From contig JARBUD010000043.1 in NCBI GenBank assembly GCA_029239875.1, forward strand, positions 1 through 34,736: DNA of 34,736 nucleotides, read 5' to 3'. Below are positions 1 to 8,259 of the stretch, one piece after another. Source of the stretch: Xanthobacteraceae bacterium. GTDB taxonomy: Bacteria; Pseudomonadota; Alphaproteobacteria; Rhizobiales; Xanthobacteraceae. Position 1 is the stretch's first letter, and every line of letters starts with the position of its first letter. The position numbers and the translations under genes are program-made. Under the pieces are notes generated by a model, which was given only the letters and a program-made list of their open reading frames with translations, was not told where the DNA came from and ran no database searches.

Positions 1-106
1 GGCGGGCTATGCCGGCGTCGAGAACGAGCTGTTCTTCCGCGACAACACCATGATGCTCTTCGCCGACGCTAAGAAAATGGTCGAGGATATCGTCAAGAAT
101 ATCTGA
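1..106 (+). CDS. pntB: NAD(P) transhydrogenase subunit beta, C-terminal end (partial)
   Basis: Only the last 34 codons are inside the window, read in the frame starting at base 2 and ending with TGA at 104-106. The peptide contains [11 protein letters not shown], then [12 protein letters not shown] and an acidic VEDIV end, which is the typical C-terminus of the NADP-binding domain III of PntB (compare the GYAGxxNxLF and MLFGDAK elements of the family). PntAB is an inner-membrane proton-pumping transhydrogenase that makes NADPH from NADH. The CBS gene follows after 26 bp and may be co-transcribed. Its position beside an F420 regulon that includes an NADPH-dependent F420 reductase is suggestive but not proof of a link. 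Confidence 0.85.
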   Translation, partial: AGYAGVENELFFRDNTMMLFADAKKMVEDIVKNI

Positions 107-132
107 AGCGCCCTCAATAGCTGGAGGAAGCC

Positions 133-561
133 ATGAATGCCGAAGCTCTTCTCGCCTCCAAATCATCCGAGATCATCACGACGGGGCCGCATGTTCCTCT
201 CATGGAGGCTGCCCTTACTCTGGCACGACGCCGGATCGGGGCGCTTCCGGTGGTCGACGATTGCGGCGAGGTCGTGGGGCTGCTGACCGAGCGCGACATC
301 GTCTACCGCTACGCCGAGCGCGGCCCGCAGGCTCTGCAGGGCGATGTCGCCTCGGTGATGTCGCGGCTGATCACCGTGTGCGGGCCGCGGGACATGGTGG
401 GCGAGGTCGCGCGCCGGATGACCGAGCGCCAAATGCGCCACATGCTGATCATGGAAGATGGAAGGATGCTCGGCATCGTGTCGATCGGCGATGTCGTGAA
501 TTCGCGGGTTCAGGCCGCCGAGCGCGAAAGCCGGGAGCTGAAGGCCTACATCGCGTCCTGA
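133..561 (+). CDS. Tandem CBS-domain protein
   Basis: This is a 142-residue protein made almost entirely of a CBS pair. The first CBS motif covers about residues 10-60 (ending GEVVGLLTERDIVYR) and the second about 75-130 (ending GRMLGIVSIGDVVNSR). The recurring G-hh-(T/S)-x-x-D pattern is the classic nucleotide-binding signature of CBS modules, which sense AMP, ATP or similar ligands. There is no attached catalytic domain and no signal peptide, so it is a cytosolic stand-alone sensor. The ATG at 133 follows GGAGG at 123-127. Such stand-alone CBS proteins are common in Alphaproteobacteria and their target is rarely known. It sits between pntB and dpaL, and its role here is unknown. Confidence 0.9.
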   Translation: MNAEALLASKSSEIITTGPHVPLMEAALTLARRRIGALPVVDDCGEVVGLLTERDIVYRYAERGPQALQGDVASVMSRLITVCGPRDMVGEVARRMTERQMRHMLIMEDGRMLGIVSIGDVVNSRVQAAERESRELKAYIAS

Positions 562-582
562 CGCTCACGACACTAATCATAA

Positions 583-597
583 GCAAAACGATTTTGC
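583..597. repeat. Short inverted repeat upstream of dpaL
   Basis: GCAAAA and TTTTGC flank a 3-base centre in the 55-bp gap between the CBS gene and dpaL. It could be an operator or a small hairpin after the CBS gene. It does not match the TATCATACTAA operator found elsewhere in the window. The downstream GGGAGG at 605-610 is the dpaL ribosome-binding site. Confidence 0.4.
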
Positions 598-616
598 CTA
601 TACTGGGAGGTAACGA

Positions 617-1828
617 ATGCTGGTCGTCAATGTGCTCGCCGATCGGGGCCAGAAGCTGGAGCCGGCGGATCGGGAGGCGCTCGATGCCGCCGCTGCGGCG
701 CGGTCGCGTACCGTCTTCAAGCACTGCGCCGATTATGTGCCGACGCCGCTCTTCGGCCTGCCCGCGCTCGCCCGCAATCTTGGGGTCGCCGGCATCGACG
801 TGAAGGACGAGAGCGCCCGGCTCGGTCTCGGCAGCTTCAAGGCACTCGGCGGGGCCTATGCGGTGATCCGGCTGGCGCTGGAGGCTGCGGAAGCCGCGCT
901 CGGCCGTCCCGTCACGCTTTCCGAGCTGGACGACCCGGCAGTGCGCGCGGCGACCTCGAAGCTGGTCGTCGCCAGCGCCACGGACGGCAATCATGGCCGC
1001 TCCGTCGCCTGGGGAGCGTCGCTGGTGAAGTGCCGGGCCGTGATCTTCCTGCACGCCGGCGTCAGCGCCGAGCGGGAGGCGGCGATCGCCCGCTTCGGCG
1101 CCGAGATCGTGCGCGTCGACGGCAATTACGACGATTCCGTCGCGGCTTCGGAGAAGGCGTGCGCCGACCACGGATGGACGCTCGTCTCCGATACCTCGTG
1201 GCCGGGCTATGAGCGCATCCCGACGCTGGTGATGGAAGGGTATACGGCCATGGGCGCGGAGGTGGTGGACCAGCTGCCGCAACCGCCCACCCACTGCTTC
1301 CTGCAGGCCGGGGTCGGCGGGCTCGCCGCCGCGATGGCGGGCTATCTGTCCCTCGCCTATGGCGAAAAGACGCCGCGCTTCGTCATCGTGGAGCCGGAGC
1401 GGGCGGCCTGCCTGCTGGCGAGCCACGAAGCCGGGCGGCCGGTGAAGATCGACGCGGAGGAGCCGACGGTGATGGCGATGCTCGAATGCTACGAGCCCTC
1501 CCTCGTCGCCTGGCGGATCCTGTCGCGCGTCGCCCACGCCTTCATGACCGTCGACGAGGCGAGCGCCCCCGCGGTGATGAACCGGCTCGGCCGGCCGATC
1601 GGCACCGATCCGGCGATCGTGTCGGGAGAGAGCGGCGGCGCGGGCCTTGCGGCACTCATCGCAGCGCTTGCCGACCCGAAGGCGCGCGAGCAGCTGGGCC
1701 TCGACGCGGAGTCGCGGGTGCTGCTCTTCAATACCGAAGGCGCCACCGACCGCGACCTCTACACAAGCCTCACCCAGCTCGATCCCGATCGCGTGGTGGC
1801 CTCCCGACGCGCGGCGGCACCGGTCTGA
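617..1828 (+). CDS. dpaL: 2,3-diaminopropionate ammonia-lyase
   Basis: This 403-residue fold-type-II PLP enzyme converts 2,3-diaminopropionate to pyruvate and two ammonia. It has the family's opening (YVPTPLFGLPALA, then KDES), the PLP lysine in GLGSFKALGGAYA (K75), the asparagine/phosphate loop ATDGNHGRSVAW, the DTSWPGY segment that carries the second family aspartate, and a glycine-rich loop QAGVGGLAAAMAG. Its length and motif order agree with E. coli YgeX/DpaL. The start is the ATG at 617 after a strong GGGAGG. In E. coli the homologue lies in a cluster for anaerobic purine/urate breakdown with an M20 peptidase (YgeY) and a Mo-hydroxylase (XdhD). Members of both of those families occur further along this window, which may be meaningful. 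No copy of the common operator precedes this gene. Confidence 0.88.
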   Translation: MLVVNVLADRGQKLEPADREALDAAAAARSRTVFKHCADYVPTPLFGLPALARNLGVAGIDVKDESARLGLGSFKALGGAYAVIRLALEAAEAALGRPVTLSELDDPAVRAATSKLVVASATDGNHGRSVAWGASLVKCRAVIFLHAGVSAEREAAIARFGAEIVRVDGNYDDSVAASEKACADHGWTLVSDTSWPGYERIPTLVMEGYTAMGAEVVDQLPQPPTHCFLQAGVGGLAAAMAGYLSLAYGEKTPRFVIVEPERAACLLASHEAGRPVKIDAEEPTVMAMLECYEPSLVAWRILSRVAHAFMTVDEASAPAVMNRLGRPIGTDPAIVSGESGGAGLAALIAALADPKAREQLGLDAESRVLLFNTEGATDRDLYTSLTQLDPDRVVASRRAAAPV

Positions 1829-1906
1829 ATTCCGGGCGGCAGCGCCTCCTCTTGAGGCAATTCCACGCGGAATCGGCACGGAAAACAGGCATGTCCCGAA
1901 CTTTAC

Positions 1907-1938
1907 ATCATATCATTCTAACAATAGGATGATATGAT
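1907..1938. promoter_or_regulatory. Operator 1 (regulon palindrome) upstream of the ABC importer
   Basis: Two 10-base arms (ATCATATCAT and ATGATATGAT) extend inward through CTA/TAG with one mismatch around the centre at 1922/1923. The core matches the half-site TATCATACTAA seen at 12548, 18280 and 22826. A plausible sigma-70 promoter overlaps it: TTTACA at 1902-1907 and TAGGAT at 1925-1930 with a 17-bp spacer. A protein bound here would therefore cover the promoter. It lies about 130 bp before the ATG of the binding-protein gene. Confidence 0.78.
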
Positions 1939-2067
1939 CCGGGTCATATGGCGGGATAGTGGTCACGTCGGCGGGCTTGTCCGGGGAAACAAGCGTCCAA
2001 GCGTCGATGTCACCGCAGCAGAGATCAAATAAAAAATACACAATAATCAACTTCCACAGAGGAACTC

Positions 2068-3228
2068 ATGATGAGTAGAGGTCTTGTGAAGAAGATCGGT
2101 GTCGCGGGCGCCCTTGCCCTCGCGCTCGGCGCGGGAGCGGCGGCTGCGGACGACATCGCGATCGGCGTGAACATGCCGCTGACCGGAGCCTTCGCGGCTT
2201 CGGGAACCTTCGTCGCCGACGGCGCGCGCATCGCGGCCGATGAGATCAACGCTCGCGGCGGCGTGCTGGGCAAGAAGCTTCGCCTCGTGATCGAGGACAA
2301 CAAGAGCAACCCGACCGAAGCGGCGGCCGTCGCCGAGAAGCTGATCGTCCGCGACAAGGTGCCGGTGATGCTGGGCGCCTGGGGCTCGAGCCTCACCCTT
2401 GCGGTGATGCCGAAGCTGATGCAGTACAAGGTGCCGATGCTGGTCGAGACCTCCTCGTCGAGCAAGATCACGCTGCAGGGCAACCCTTACGTCTTCCGCA
2501 TCTCCGCGCCGTCGTCGCTGGAGGCGGAGAACCTCGCCAAGGTTCTCGACAAGTTCAACATCAAGAAGGCCGACTTCCTGGTCATCAACAATGACTGGGG
2601 CCGGGGTTCGGCGACGGACTTCTCGGCGATGCTGAAGAAGCATGGCGTCGAGGTCGGGCTGGTCGAGATCATGGACCAGTCGGCGCAGGACATGAGCGCG
2701 CAGCTCTCGAAGATCAAGGCGTCCGACTCCGACACGCTCTTCATCACCGCGGCAGTCGAGCAGCTGACCCTGGTGCTGAAGCAGGTCGAGGCGCTCGGCC
2801 TGAAGCGCCAGATCATCACCACCGGCGGCTCGCAGAATCCCGACCAGCTCATCGCCCAGGCCGGAAAGGCGACGGAAGGCACGATGCACATGGTGTTCTT
2901 CGCGCCCTGGCAGCCGGAGAAGTCGGCCTACCCGGCGAAGTCCGAAGCGTTCATCGCCGCCTGGTCCAAGAAGGGCTTCGATGCCGCCGGTCTGACGGAG
3001 AGCTATCGTGGCTATGACGGCATCAACGTCATCGCCGCCGCCATCGAGAAGGCTGGCGTCGCCGAGCCCGAGGCCATCCGCAAGGCGCTCTGGGAGATCA
3101 AGGCCGAAGGCCTGAACGGTCCCATCGCCTTCCAGAAGGCGGGCCCCGAGGGGCGTGAGAGCGGCCAGAGCGTGCCGGCGACCTATATCGGCAAGGTCGT
3201 CAACGGCAAGGTCGAAGTTCTCCAGTAA
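2068..3228 (+). CDS. ABC transporter periplasmic substrate-binding protein (LivK-type)
   Basis: The 386-residue protein begins with a Sec signal peptide: KK at 8-9, a hydrophobic Ala/Leu/Gly run, and a likely cleavage after AAAA at 24-27. The mature part starts IAIGVNMPLTG and continues with GARIAADEINARGG, the standard opening of Peripla_BP_6 branched-chain-amino-acid-type receptors. Length and motifs fit a whole protein. A purine-rich stretch at 2058-2063 (AGAGGA) precedes the tandem ATGATG. It is the first gene of an importer operon with two permeases and two ATPases. The family also binds amides, urea, aromatic acids and other small polar compounds, so the ligand cannot be called. Because operator 1 ties it to the F420 and catabolic operons, its ligand is probably the pathway's substrate. 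Confidence 0.9.
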   Translation: MMSRGLVKKIGVAGALALALGAGAAAADDIAIGVNMPLTGAFAASGTFVADGARIAADEINARGGVLGKKLRLVIEDNKSNPTEAAAVAEKLIVRDKVPVMLGAWGSSLTLAVMPKLMQYKVPMLVETSSSSKITLQGNPYVFRISAPSSLEAENLAKVLDKFNIKKADFLVINNDWGRGSATDFSAMLKKHGVEVGLVEIMDQSAQDMSAQLSKIKASDSDTLFITAAVEQLTLVLKQVEALGLKRQIITTGGSQNPDQLIAQAGKATEGTMHMVFFAPWQPEKSAYPAKSEAFIAAWSKKGFDAAGLTESYRGYDGINVIAAAIEKAGVAEPEAIRKALWEIKAEGLNGPIAFQKAGPEGRESGQSVPATYIGKVVNGKVEVLQ

Positions 3229-3235
3229 TTGCACG

Positions 3236-3259
3236 GGGCGGGCCCGACAGGGCCCGCCC
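3236..3259 (+). terminator. Strong GC hairpin between binding-protein and permease genes
   Basis: A perfect 10-bp stem (GGGCGGGCCC) closes on a GACA loop and is followed by GTCTTTCTC. It starts 8 bases after the binding-protein stop. Hairpins here usually act as partial terminators or 3' mRNA stabilisers that give more receptor than permease, and that is the likely role. Confidence 0.72.
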
Positions 3260-3314
3260 GTCTTTCTCGGCCTGACAGGAAACCGCCTCCCACTCGAGGT
3301 GGCGCGGATGAGGC

Positions 3315-4193
3315 ATGAACGTGGACCAGTTACTCCAACACTTGGCCAATACGCTGATCATGGGTGGCACCTACGCGCTGCTCGGCATCGGCCTGACTCT
3401 CATTTTCGGCATCATGCGCGTCGTCAACTTCACGCATGGCGAACTCTATGCATTCGGCGCCTATGGCCTCTACTTCGTGTCGGTCGTGCTCGGCATGAAT
3501 TTCTATGTCTCGATCCTGTTCGCCATTGCCGGCGGTATGGTTCTGGGCGCGCTGATCGAGCTGGTGCTGCTGCGCCCCAAGCGCGGGGCCGACATCGACA
3601 CCACCATGCTGCTGATGATAGGTGCCTGGATCGTGCTTCAAAATACCGAGCACCTGGCCTGGGGCAGTATCGCCAAGTCCATTCCCTCGCCCTTTCCGAC
3701 CGAGCCGCTGGTCATCGGGCCGATCTCCCTGTCGTGGCTGCGCATCTTCGTCTTCGGCGTCGCCATCCTGCTGATCATCGCCACCTATTTCCTGATCAAC
3801 CGGACCCGGCTCGGGAACGCCATGCGCGCGACCTTCCAGGACACGGACACGGCCGCGCTGATGGGCGTCAACATCCGCGCCATCTACACCATGACCTTCG
3901 CCCTCGGCTCGGGCCTCGCGGCCGCCGCCGGTGCGCTGCTGGGCCCGGTCTTCGTGGTGACGCCGACCATGGGCGATCTGGCGTCGCTCAAGGCGTTCGC
4001 CATCGTCATCCTCGGCGGTCTCGGAAACATCACCGGTGCGACCATCGGCGGCTTCATCCTCGCCTTCGTCGAGGAGATCGGCGCCGGATATATCTCCTCC
4101 GGCTACCGCGACGCCATGGGCTTCCTGATCATCATCGTCGTGCTGTTGTTCCGGCCGACCGGCATCTTCGCGCGCGTGGAGCGGATTGGATGA
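3315..4193 (+). CDS. livH: Branched-chain-amino-acid-type ABC permease (LivH family)
   Basis: A 292-residue integral membrane protein with about eight hydrophobic segments. Family hallmarks are GGTYALLGIGLTLIFGIMRVVNFTHGE near the N-terminus (residues about 16-42), RLGNAMRATFQDTDTAALMGVN (the cytoplasmic EAA-like coupling loop), and VILGGLGNITGATIGG near the C-terminus. It forms one half of the inner-membrane channel with the LivM-type partner downstream. The ATG at 3315 gives the usual length. The stop codon overlaps the next start as ATGA (4190-4193), which indicates translational coupling. Confidence 0.93.
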   Translation: MNVDQLLQHLANTLIMGGTYALLGIGLTLIFGIMRVVNFTHGELYAFGAYGLYFVSVVLGMNFYVSILFAIAGGMVLGALIELVLLRPKRGADIDTTMLLMIGAWIVLQNTEHLAWGSIAKSIPSPFPTEPLVIGPISLSWLRIFVFGVAILLIIATYFLINRTRLGNAMRATFQDTDTAALMGVNIRAIYTMTFALGSGLAAAAGALLGPVFVVTPTMGDLASLKAFAIVILGGLGNITGATIGGFILAFVEEIGAGYISSGYRDAMGFLIIIVVLLFRPTGIFARVERIG

Positions 4194-5224
4194 CCCGTCT
4201 GACCCCCATCATCGTCCTGCTGTTCTTCGCCTCCGTTCCCTGGTGGCTGACGGACCAGTATCTTCTCCACACGCTCATCACGACCGGCATCTTCATCCTC
4301 GCCGCGATGAGCCTGAACCTGCTGCTCGGCTATACCGGGCAGCTCAGCCTGGGCCATGTCGCGTTCTTCGGCATCGGCGCCTATACCAGCGCGCTGACGG
4401 CGCTCGGCTTCGACGTCGAGCTGTTCGGCCTGTTCCGGGTGGTCCACGAGCCGTGGCCGCCGGTGCTGGGGCTGCTGTTCGGGACGCTCGTCGCCGCCCT
4501 GTGCGGCTTCGTGATCGGCAAGCTCTCCTTCCGGGTGCGCGGGGCCTATTTCGTCATCGTCACCATCAGCTTTGCCGAGGTGACGCGGCTCGTCTCGCTG
4601 AACTGGGTGGAGCTCACGCAGGGCCCGCTCGCGCTTCCCGGCATTCCCCCGCTGACGATCGGCTTTCCCGGGCTGGGCTACATGACGCTGTGGGAGAAGA
4701 CCGAGAACTACTATGTCGTCCTCGCCTTCATCGTCCTCGCCTACATCCTCATCAAGCGGCTGGTGAACTCCCGCTTCGGCCGGGCGATGATCGCGCTGAA
4801 GGGCAATGAATCGCTGGCGACGTCGGTCGGCATCGACGTGACGCGCTACCTCGTGATCGCGGCGATCGTCTCGGCCGGCATGGCCGGCTGCGCCGGGGCG
4901 CTCTACGCCCATTACATCCAGATCATCGACCCGATGATCTTCATGTTCCTCAACACGGTGACGATGGTCATCATGGTCATCACCGGCGGAAAGGGCACGC
5001 TGGCCGGCCCGCTGGTCGGCGGGCTGATCTTCGGTCTCGCCCCAGTCGTGCTGCGTTCCTATGTCGGCCCGGAGATCCAGTGGATCCTCTACGGCCTGCT
5101 GATGATCGTGGTGGTGTTCGTGCTGCCGCAGGGCATCGTCCCGGCCATCGAGCAATGGTTCAACCGGACGAAGGCGGAGCCGCTCCGCGAGCCGTCCGTC
5201 GCCGGAAAAGGAGAGCGGGCATGA
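4190..5224 (+). CDS. livM: Branched-chain-amino-acid-type ABC permease (LivM family)
   Basis: A 344-residue multi-pass membrane protein. It carries the LivM signature LNLLLGYTGQLSLGHVAFFGIGAYTSA at about residues 40-66, the coupling loop RFGRAMIALKGNESLATSVGID, and the C-terminal GGKGTLAGPLVGG. The start chosen is the ATG at 4190, which overlaps the LivH stop. The same frame is open much further upstream, but that extension is antisense-like and out of step with the family. The C-terminus (about 25 residues, charged) is cytoplasmic. Its stop overlaps the next ATG by ATGA at 5221-5224. Confidence 0.93.
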   Translation: MTRLTPIIVLLFFASVPWWLTDQYLLHTLITTGIFILAAMSLNLLLGYTGQLSLGHVAFFGIGAYTSALTALGFDVELFGLFRVVHEPWPPVLGLLFGTLVAALCGFVIGKLSFRVRGAYFVIVTISFAEVTRLVSLNWVELTQGPLALPGIPPLTIGFPGLGYMTLWEKTENYYVVLAFIVLAYILIKRLVNSRFGRAMIALKGNESLATSVGIDVTRYLVIAAIVSAGMAGCAGALYAHYIQIIDPMIFMFLNTVTMVIMVITGGKGTLAGPLVGGLIFGLAPVVLRSYVGPEIQWILYGLLMIVVVFVLPQGIVPAIEQWFNRTKAEPLREPSVAGKGERA

Positions 5225-6030
5225 ACGCGCCTGTTGCGGCGACCGCCGCGCTCGAACGGCCGGTCGCGCTCTCCATCGAGCATGTCGCGGTCCATTTCGG
5301 CGGGCTGGTCGCGATCTCCGACCTGCACTTCACCGTCGGCGAGGGCGAGCTCGTCAGCCTGATCGGGCCCAACGGCGCCGGCAAGACGACGGCCTTCAAC
5401 GTCATCACCGGCTTCCTGCGCCCGACCAAGGGCAAGGTCGTGTACCGCGGCACGCCGCTGACCGGCCTGAAGCCGCATGAGGTGACCAAGCTGGGGCTGG
5501 TGCGCACCTTCCAGCGCACCAGCGTCTTCGACAGCTGCACGGTCTTCGAGAATGTGCTGATGGGCCTGCACCGGCGCGTCCACATCGGCCTCGTGGCCAC
5601 CATTCTCGCGCTGCCGAGCAGCACGCGGGCCGAGGCGGAGCTGCGCGAGCAGGCGTGGGACATCCTGCGCCTCGTCGGCATCGAGCACCGTGCGTCGGAA
5701 CTCGGCGGCAGCCTGCCTTATGGCGAGCAGCGCCTGCTCGGTGTCGCGCTGGCGCTGGCGACGAACCCGAGCGCGCTGCTGCTCGACGAGCCGGTTTCGG
5801 GCATGAACCCGACGGAGACCGGCAATTTCGTGCGGCTTCTCGCGAAGATCCGCGAGCGCGGCACGACCATTCTTCTCGTCGAGCACGACATGCCGATGGT
5901 GATGGGCATCTCCGATCGCGTCGTCGTTCTCAACAATGGTCGCCTGATCGCGGAAGGCCCGCCGTCGGTCGTGCAGAACGACCCCGAGGTGATCCGCGCC
6001 TATCTTGGCCAGGGAGCTAAGAGTGCTTGA
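5221..6030 (+). CDS. livG: ABC transporter ATP-binding protein (LivG family)
   Basis: A 269-residue ATPase. Walker A is GPNGAGKTT (about residues 50-58), the signature is the LivG-typical variant LPYGEQRLL in place of LSGGQ, Walker B is ALLLDEP with the following VSGMNPTE, and the H-loop is LLVEHDM. The C-terminal LivG element (SDRVVVLNNGRLIAEGPP, then IRAYLG) is present. It powers import together with the LivF-type ATPase. The first 15 residues are an Ala/Pro-rich extension before SIEHVAVHFGG. The end overlaps livF. Confidence 0.93.
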   Translation: MNAPVAATAALERPVALSIEHVAVHFGGLVAISDLHFTVGEGELVSLIGPNGAGKTTAFNVITGFLRPTKGKVVYRGTPLTGLKPHEVTKLGLVRTFQRTSVFDSCTVFENVLMGLHRRVHIGLVATILALPSSTRAEAELREQAWDILRLVGIEHRASELGGSLPYGEQRLLGVALALATNPSALLLDEPVSGMNPTETGNFVRLLAKIRERGTTILLVEHDMPMVMGISDRVVVLNNGRLIAEGPPSVVQNDPEVIRAYLGQGAKSA

Positions 6031-6745
6031 GATACGCAACATCGTCTGCCGCTATGGCAAGGTCACGGCGCTCAAGGGCATCAGCCTGACCGTCCCGCAG
6101 AACAAGCTGGTGGCGCTGATCGGCGCCAACGGCGCCGGCAAGAGCACCACGCTGCGCTCGATCTCCGGCCTCGTGCCGCCGGTCAGTGGGCAGATCCTGT
6201 TCAAGGGCGAGGACATCACGCGCGCCTCGCCCGCCCGCATCCTCTCGCTGGGCATCGCCCATTGCCCGGAGGGGCGCCGCGTCTTCCCGCACATGACGGT
6301 GGCGGAGAACCTGGCGATGGGCAGCTATCTGCGCCGTGACCGGGCGGCGGTAGAGACGGACCTCGAGCGCACCTTCGAACAGTTCCCCCGTCTGGCGGAA
6401 CGGCGCCGGCAGGTGGCCGGCACGCTCTCCGGCGGGGAGCAGCAGATGCTCGCCATCGGCCGGGCGATGATGTCGCGCCCATCGCTCATCCTGTTCGACG
6501 AGCCCTCGCTGGGCCTCGCCCCGAACATCGTCGAGCGCACCTTCGAGATCATCTGCGGCATCCGCGACAGCGGCACCACCGTGCTGATGGTGGAACAGAA
6601 CGCCTATTCCGCACTGGAGATGTGCGACTACGCCTATCTCCTCGAGACCGGCTCCATGGCGCTGGAAGGCCCCGGCGAGCAGATGATCAGCAATCCGCAT
6701 GTGCGCGAGGCCTATCTGGGCGGGGGCATGGCGCACAGCCACTAG
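6023..6745 (+). CDS. livF: ABC transporter ATP-binding protein (LivF family)
   Basis: A 240-residue ATPase with Walker A GANGAGKST, signature LSGGEQQMLAIGRAMM, Walker B LILFDEPSLGLAP, and the LivF-type MVEQNAYSALEMCDYAYLLETG end. I chose the GTG at 6023 because AGGGAG at 6011-6016 sits 6 bases before it and the protein then starts directly with LEIRNIVCRYG. A TTG at 6005 in the same frame would add six residues with no ribosome-binding site. It overlaps the livG stop by 8 bases. It is the last gene of the importer operon, followed by a strong terminator. Confidence 0.92.
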   Translation: MLEIRNIVCRYGKVTALKGISLTVPQNKLVALIGANGAGKSTTLRSISGLVPPVSGQILFKGEDITRASPARILSLGIAHCPEGRRVFPHMTVAENLAMGSYLRRDRAAVETDLERTFEQFPRLAERRRQVAGTLSGGEQQMLAIGRAMMSRPSLILFDEPSLGLAPNIVERTFEIICGIRDSGTTVLMVEQNAYSALEMCDYAYLLETGSMALEGPGEQMISNPHVREAYLGGGMAHSH

Positions 6746-6791
6746 CTCCCGCCGGCGGCACCGCGCGGGGCGGTTTCCTCTTCGCATCCGA

Positions 6792-6832
6792 CGGGGCCGT
6801 CGCCGTAGACCCGGCGACGGCCCCGCTTTTTT
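6792..6832 (+). terminator. Rho-independent terminator of the importer operon
   Basis: A perfect 14-bp stem (CGGGGCCGTCGCCG at 6792-6805 with its complement at 6812-6825) and a 6-base loop are followed by a run of six T at 6827-6832. This closes the plus-strand operon that starts at operator 1. Confidence 0.92.
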
Positions 6833-6862
6833 GCGCGCCACGGTGTCCTGTGAACCCGGCAT

Positions 6863-6893
6863 AAAAAAAGCCCCGGCAGGGGAATGCCGGGGC
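6863..6893 (-). terminator. Rho-independent terminator of the minus-strand catabolic operon
   Basis: On the minus strand GCCCCGGCA and TGCCGGGGC pair around a 6-base loop and are followed by seven T (complement of 6863-6869). It lies 29 bases beyond the stop of the M20 gene and faces the importer terminator, so the two operons converge here. Confidence 0.9.
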
Positions 6894-6921
6894 GTCGAGT
6901 CGAGGGATGGAAGATGCGAAA

Positions 6922-8196
6922 TCAGCTCTCGACGGCTTCGCACCAGTCGAGGATGCTGAGCGCCATGACCTTGATCGCGGTGATGTAGTCGTCGATCGAG
7001 ACATACTCGTCATTGGCGTGCATCACCGCCGTCGAGCCGGGACCGAAGATGACGGTCGGCGTATCGGCGTAGAGATTCAGGAAGCGGGTGTCCGCCGCGC
7101 CCTGACGGCCGCTGATGACCGGATCCTTGCCGGTGATCTCCTTGTAGACGTCGCTCACCGTGGTCACGATGGCGTGGTCGCGCGGGATCTCGGACGCCTG
7201 CGCATCATAGCCGACGAAGCGAACCACAGGCGGGTGGTCCTTCATCCACGGATCCTCGGCGGCGGCCTTCGCGATCTGATCGACCAGGCTCTGCTTGACG
7301 CCTTCATGGTCCTCGCCCGGCACCGTGCCGATACTGCCCTTGAGCAGACAGGTCGCCGGGAAGGCGCTCGGATAATTGCCGGCTTGGAAGCTGCCGATCA
7401 GGCAGGGAAGGGAATCTATCGCGCTGGGGTACAGCGGGTGGGACACGGTGGCGACGCGGTGCGCCTCCAGCGCGTTGACCGCCTGCGTGATCTTGTAGCC
7501 GAGCTCAATGCCGCTCACGCCCAGATAGCGCTGCTGCACGCCGGCCGGCTTGCCCTGGATCTCGATCTCGAACCAGATGCGGCCGATGCAGGCCGGCTGG
7601 ACGGCGAGGTCGCTGGTCTCGCCGGAGATGCCGGCATCCGCCTTGTAGCCGCGGATGACCGTGTCGAGCGTGCCGTGGCCGCTGACTTCCTCGTCGATGA
7701 CGACGTTGATGTAGACGTCGCCCTTCAGCTTGACGCCGGCGGCCTGCAGGAACTGCACGGCGAGGATGTGGCTGGCGACGCCGCTCTTCATGTCGCAGGA
7801 GCCGCGCCCGTAGACGCGCCCGTCCTTGATCGCGGCCGACCACGGATTGTCGCTCCACCCTTCGCCATTGCCGACCGGGATGACGTCGGTGTGGCCGTTG
7901 AGGAGCAGCGACCGGCCGCCGCCCTGGCCTTTCCAGGTGGCGACGATGTTCGGACGGTTCTCATAGCCGCGGTCGACCGGCCGGTAGCCGGGGTGCTTCT
8001 TCAGCTCCTCCCAGTCGGTCTCCCACATGTCGACGTCGAGGCCGATGCCGGCCATGTACTTGGACAGGTAATCCTGAATGGCGGCCTCGTCCCCGGTGAC
8101 GCTGGGGATGGAGACCATCTTCTGCAGGAAAGCGACCGCCTGGTCGCGATTGGCGTCGATGACCGACAGGATGTCCTGCCGCGAGACGGTGCTCAT
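6922..8196 (-). CDS. M20 family metallo-hydrolase (ArgE/DapE-type deacylase)
   Basis: A 424-residue cytosolic zinc hydrolase that cleaves an amide or N-acyl bond. Visible metal/catalytic elements in order are NGHTDV (H102, D104), RGSCDMKSG (D135), IDEEVSGHG (E169/E170), SGETSD (E193) and VMHANDEYV near the end. The length fits the ArgE/DapE/CPG2 group. It is the last gene of the operon starting at 12524. The E. coli urate/purine cluster also pairs an M20 enzyme (YgeY) with a diaminopropionate lyase, but this protein is closer to the generic ArgE/DapE type than to YgeY. Substrate unknown; opening of a small cyclic or acylated amide is an inference from the context. A CGGAGAC ribosome-binding site precedes the ATG. 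Confidence 0.88.
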   Translation of the reverse strand: MSTVSRQDILSVIDANRDQAVAFLQKMVSIPSVTGDEAAIQDYLSKYMAGIGLDVDMWETDWEELKKHPGYRPVDRGYENRPNIVATWKGQGGGRSLLLNGHTDVIPVGNGEGWSDNPWSAAIKDGRVYGRGSCDMKSGVASHILAVQFLQAAGVKLKGDVYINVVIDEEVSGHGTLDTVIRGYKADAGISGETSDLAVQPACIGRIWFEIEIQGKPAGVQQRYLGVSGIELGYKITQAVNALEAHRVATVSHPLYPSAIDSLPCLIGSFQAGNYPSAFPATCLLKGSIGTVPGEDHEGVKQSLVDQIAKAAAEDPWMKDHPPVVRFVGYDAQASEIPRDHAIVTTVSDVYKEITGKDPVISGRQGAADTRFLNLYADTPTVIFGPGSTAVMHANDEYVSIDDYITAIKVMALSILDWCEAVES

Positions 8197-8259
8197 GAAT
8201 TGTCTCCGTGACCTGAAGGGAGAGCAGGGCGGCGGTGCCGTCCCGCGGCGCTGCGGACC

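Noticed and set aside
3155..4189. N-terminal extension of the LivM frame
   Set aside because: The frame is open through livH in another frame, but the residues are Arg/His-rich nonsense and the ATGA-coupled start at 4190 fits the family.
6907..8211. 434-codon open frame on the plus strand
   Set aside because: It is antisense to the M20 hydrolase gene, with no domain of its own.
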